A stretch of DNA of 64,000 nucleotides from Paraburkholderia sp. BL10I2N1 (GTDB lineage Bacteria; Pseudomonadota; Gammaproteobacteria; Burkholderiales; Burkholderiaceae), in contig NZ_SNWA01000001.1 in NCBI RefSeq assembly GCF_004361815.1, positions 3,410,001 through 3,474,000 on the forward strand, read 5' to 3'. Numbering within the stretch: position 1 is the first letter of the stretch; each line of letters starts with the position of its first letter. The notes under the pieces are model-generated. The model ran no database searches, was not told the DNA's origin, and was given only the letters and a program-made list of their open reading frames with translations. The position numbers and the translations under genes were made by a program. Below are positions 63,127 through 64,000 of this stretch, in pieces.

Positions 63127-64000
63127 TCAAGACTGTACGAAGTGGGCCGTCATCATGGTGGCGACCATGATCAGAATGGTAAGAAGGCTGCCGCGATCTT
63201 CGATGAGATGAACTATCGGATCGTCATGCATTGCGCCGCGCACGGTTTTGATCCACAGGCGTGCGAACAGGGAAATCAGCCCGATCGCGACAAACCACAG
63301 CAATGCAGGGATCGCATACCGGCCGGCCGTCTCCGGTGCGTTGATGAAAAGGCCGAAGACAATTACCGCCGCGAGTGACGCGCCGATGCCAAGCGGCCAC
63401 AGCACTTCAAGATCCGCGACCCGGTAATCGCGCCCCACCGTGACGGCGTCGGCACTCATGCGCAAGGACACCAGTTCGGCGCAGCGCTTGACGAGTGCGA
63501 GACTCAGGAACGTGAAGACCGAGAAGGCCAGCAGCCAGTGACTCGTGCTGATATTTACCGCTACCGATCCCGCGAAGATTCTCAGCGTGTATAGCAGCGA
63601 GAGCGTAATGACATCGACCATCACGCGCGTTTTTAGAAACAGGCTGTAGGCGGTGGTCAAGATCAGGTACAGCAAGAGCATCGCCGCAAACGCTGCCGAT
63701 GTTGAGAACGCCAGTGCGAGCGACGCGGTGAGTAGCGCCACGGCGCACAGGACGCCTTTCGATATCGACAATGCTCCGCTCGCGAATGGGCGCTGGCTCT
63801 TGCGGGGATGCCGTCGGTCGCTGTCCAGATCCCACAGATCGTTGGCGATGTAGGTCGCCGACGCACCCAACGACATCGAGACGAACGCCATCGCGAGCGT
63901 GACCAGCTTGTCGGTGTCGAAGAAGGAAAATGCGGTCAGCAATGGGACGAAGAGCAGCAGATTCTTGAGCCACTGATGAACGCGCAGCGCCTTTAGCCAG
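63127..64000 (-). CDS. UbiA-family prenyltransferase, DPPR-synthase-like (5' end outside window)
   Basis: Inner-membrane prenyltransferase. The frame is open to the right edge, where it encodes LRVHQWLKNLLLFVPLLTAF, a family N-terminal signature, so the start lies outside. The prenyl-diphosphate/metal motif NDLWDLDSDRRHP (N-D-x2-D-x3-D-x2-HP) is intact. The second Asp-rich site and about eight to nine spans follow. This subfamily attaches phosphoribose to decaprenyl phosphate or acts on related polyprenyls; in Burkholderia such proteins can carry an N-terminal HAD domain, which cannot be checked here. First visible gene of the operon ending in tpsB. Confidence 0.8.
   Translation of the reverse strand, partial: WLKALRVHQWLKNLLLFVPLLTAFSFFDTDKLVTLAMAFVSMSLGASATYIANDLWDLDSDRRHPRKSQRPFASGALSISKGVLCAVALLTASLALAFSTSAAFAAMLLLYLILTTAYSLFLKTRVMVDVITLSLLYTLRIFAGSVAVNISTSHWLLAFSVFTFLSLALVKRCAELVSLRMSADAVTVGRDYRVADLEVLWPLGIGASLAAVIVFGLFINAPETAGRYAIPALLWFVAIGLISLFARLWIKTVRGAMHDDPIVHLIEDRGSLLTILIMVATMMTAHFVQS

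Noticed and set aside
1..64000. tRNA, rRNA or CRISPR arrays
   Set aside because: No tRNA-like cloverleaf, rRNA segment or regularly spaced direct repeat with unique spacers was noticed; a covariance search would be needed to exclude small RNAs.

Overview
The window is GC-rich, dense chromosomal DNA from a beta-proteobacterium, most likely Burkholderia sensu lato (Paraburkholderia-like). I infer this from the codon bias, the gene families present (PGDYG-motif protein, prkA-yeaH-spoVR, kgu genes, NodT-type RND outer-membrane factor) and Burkholderia-like palindromic intergenic repeats. I see no rRNA, tRNA or CRISPR array. Both window ends cut a gene: a PotG-type ATPase at the left and a UbiA-type prenyltransferase at the right.

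Layout. 1-2722: polyamine-type ABC transporter (ATPase end plus two permeases). 2773-7000: soluble chemotaxis transducer, small ORF candidate, methyltransferase, flavin monooxygenase. 7042-10122: envelope-stress pair (TPR membrane protein, PspA) and a ribbon-helix-helix protein. 10706-14340: PBP1A and a lipid A-type acyltransferase. 14791-21511: complete RND efflux locus (outer-membrane lipoprotein, frameshifted pump, adaptor) with divergent TetR regulator. 21684-29376: entericidin, small proteins, C45 hydrolase, ClC channel, GST, YeiH exporter with divergent LysR regulator. 29576-34786: 2-ketogluconate (kgu) operon with a PtxS-like repressor and a palindromic operator. 34847-41967: mixed small proteins, a frameshifted LysR gene, Lrp, saccharopine dehydrogenase-like protein, orphan CydX with a P-loop kinase, lipoprotein. 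42111-43088: CorA. 43441-49508: ribose-type ABC transporter, LacI repressor and ribokinase. 49709-52452: membrane chemoreceptor and hydratase. 53061-58078: prkA-yeaH-spoVR stress operon. 58158-59659: intact IS4-family insertion sequence with 9-bp target duplication. 59786-64000: minus-strand operon UbiA / polytopic membrane protein / SMR-like transporter / TpsB.

How genes work together. The two sugar loci each join uptake, phosphorylation and a LacI-type repressor with a visible palindromic operator. The efflux locus is a three-part envelope pump under a TetR repressor whose likely operator sits between them. The right-hand operon is the least ordinary: a two-partner-secretion outer-membrane transporter without a visible exoprotein, translationally coupled to genes that look like a polyprenyl-linked sugar pathway.

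Other points: four copies of a three-box DnaA-box-like element with fixed spacing lie in two nearby intergenic regions. Two genes (RND pump, LysR) carry single frameshifts in short repeats, which may be mutations or sequencing errors.
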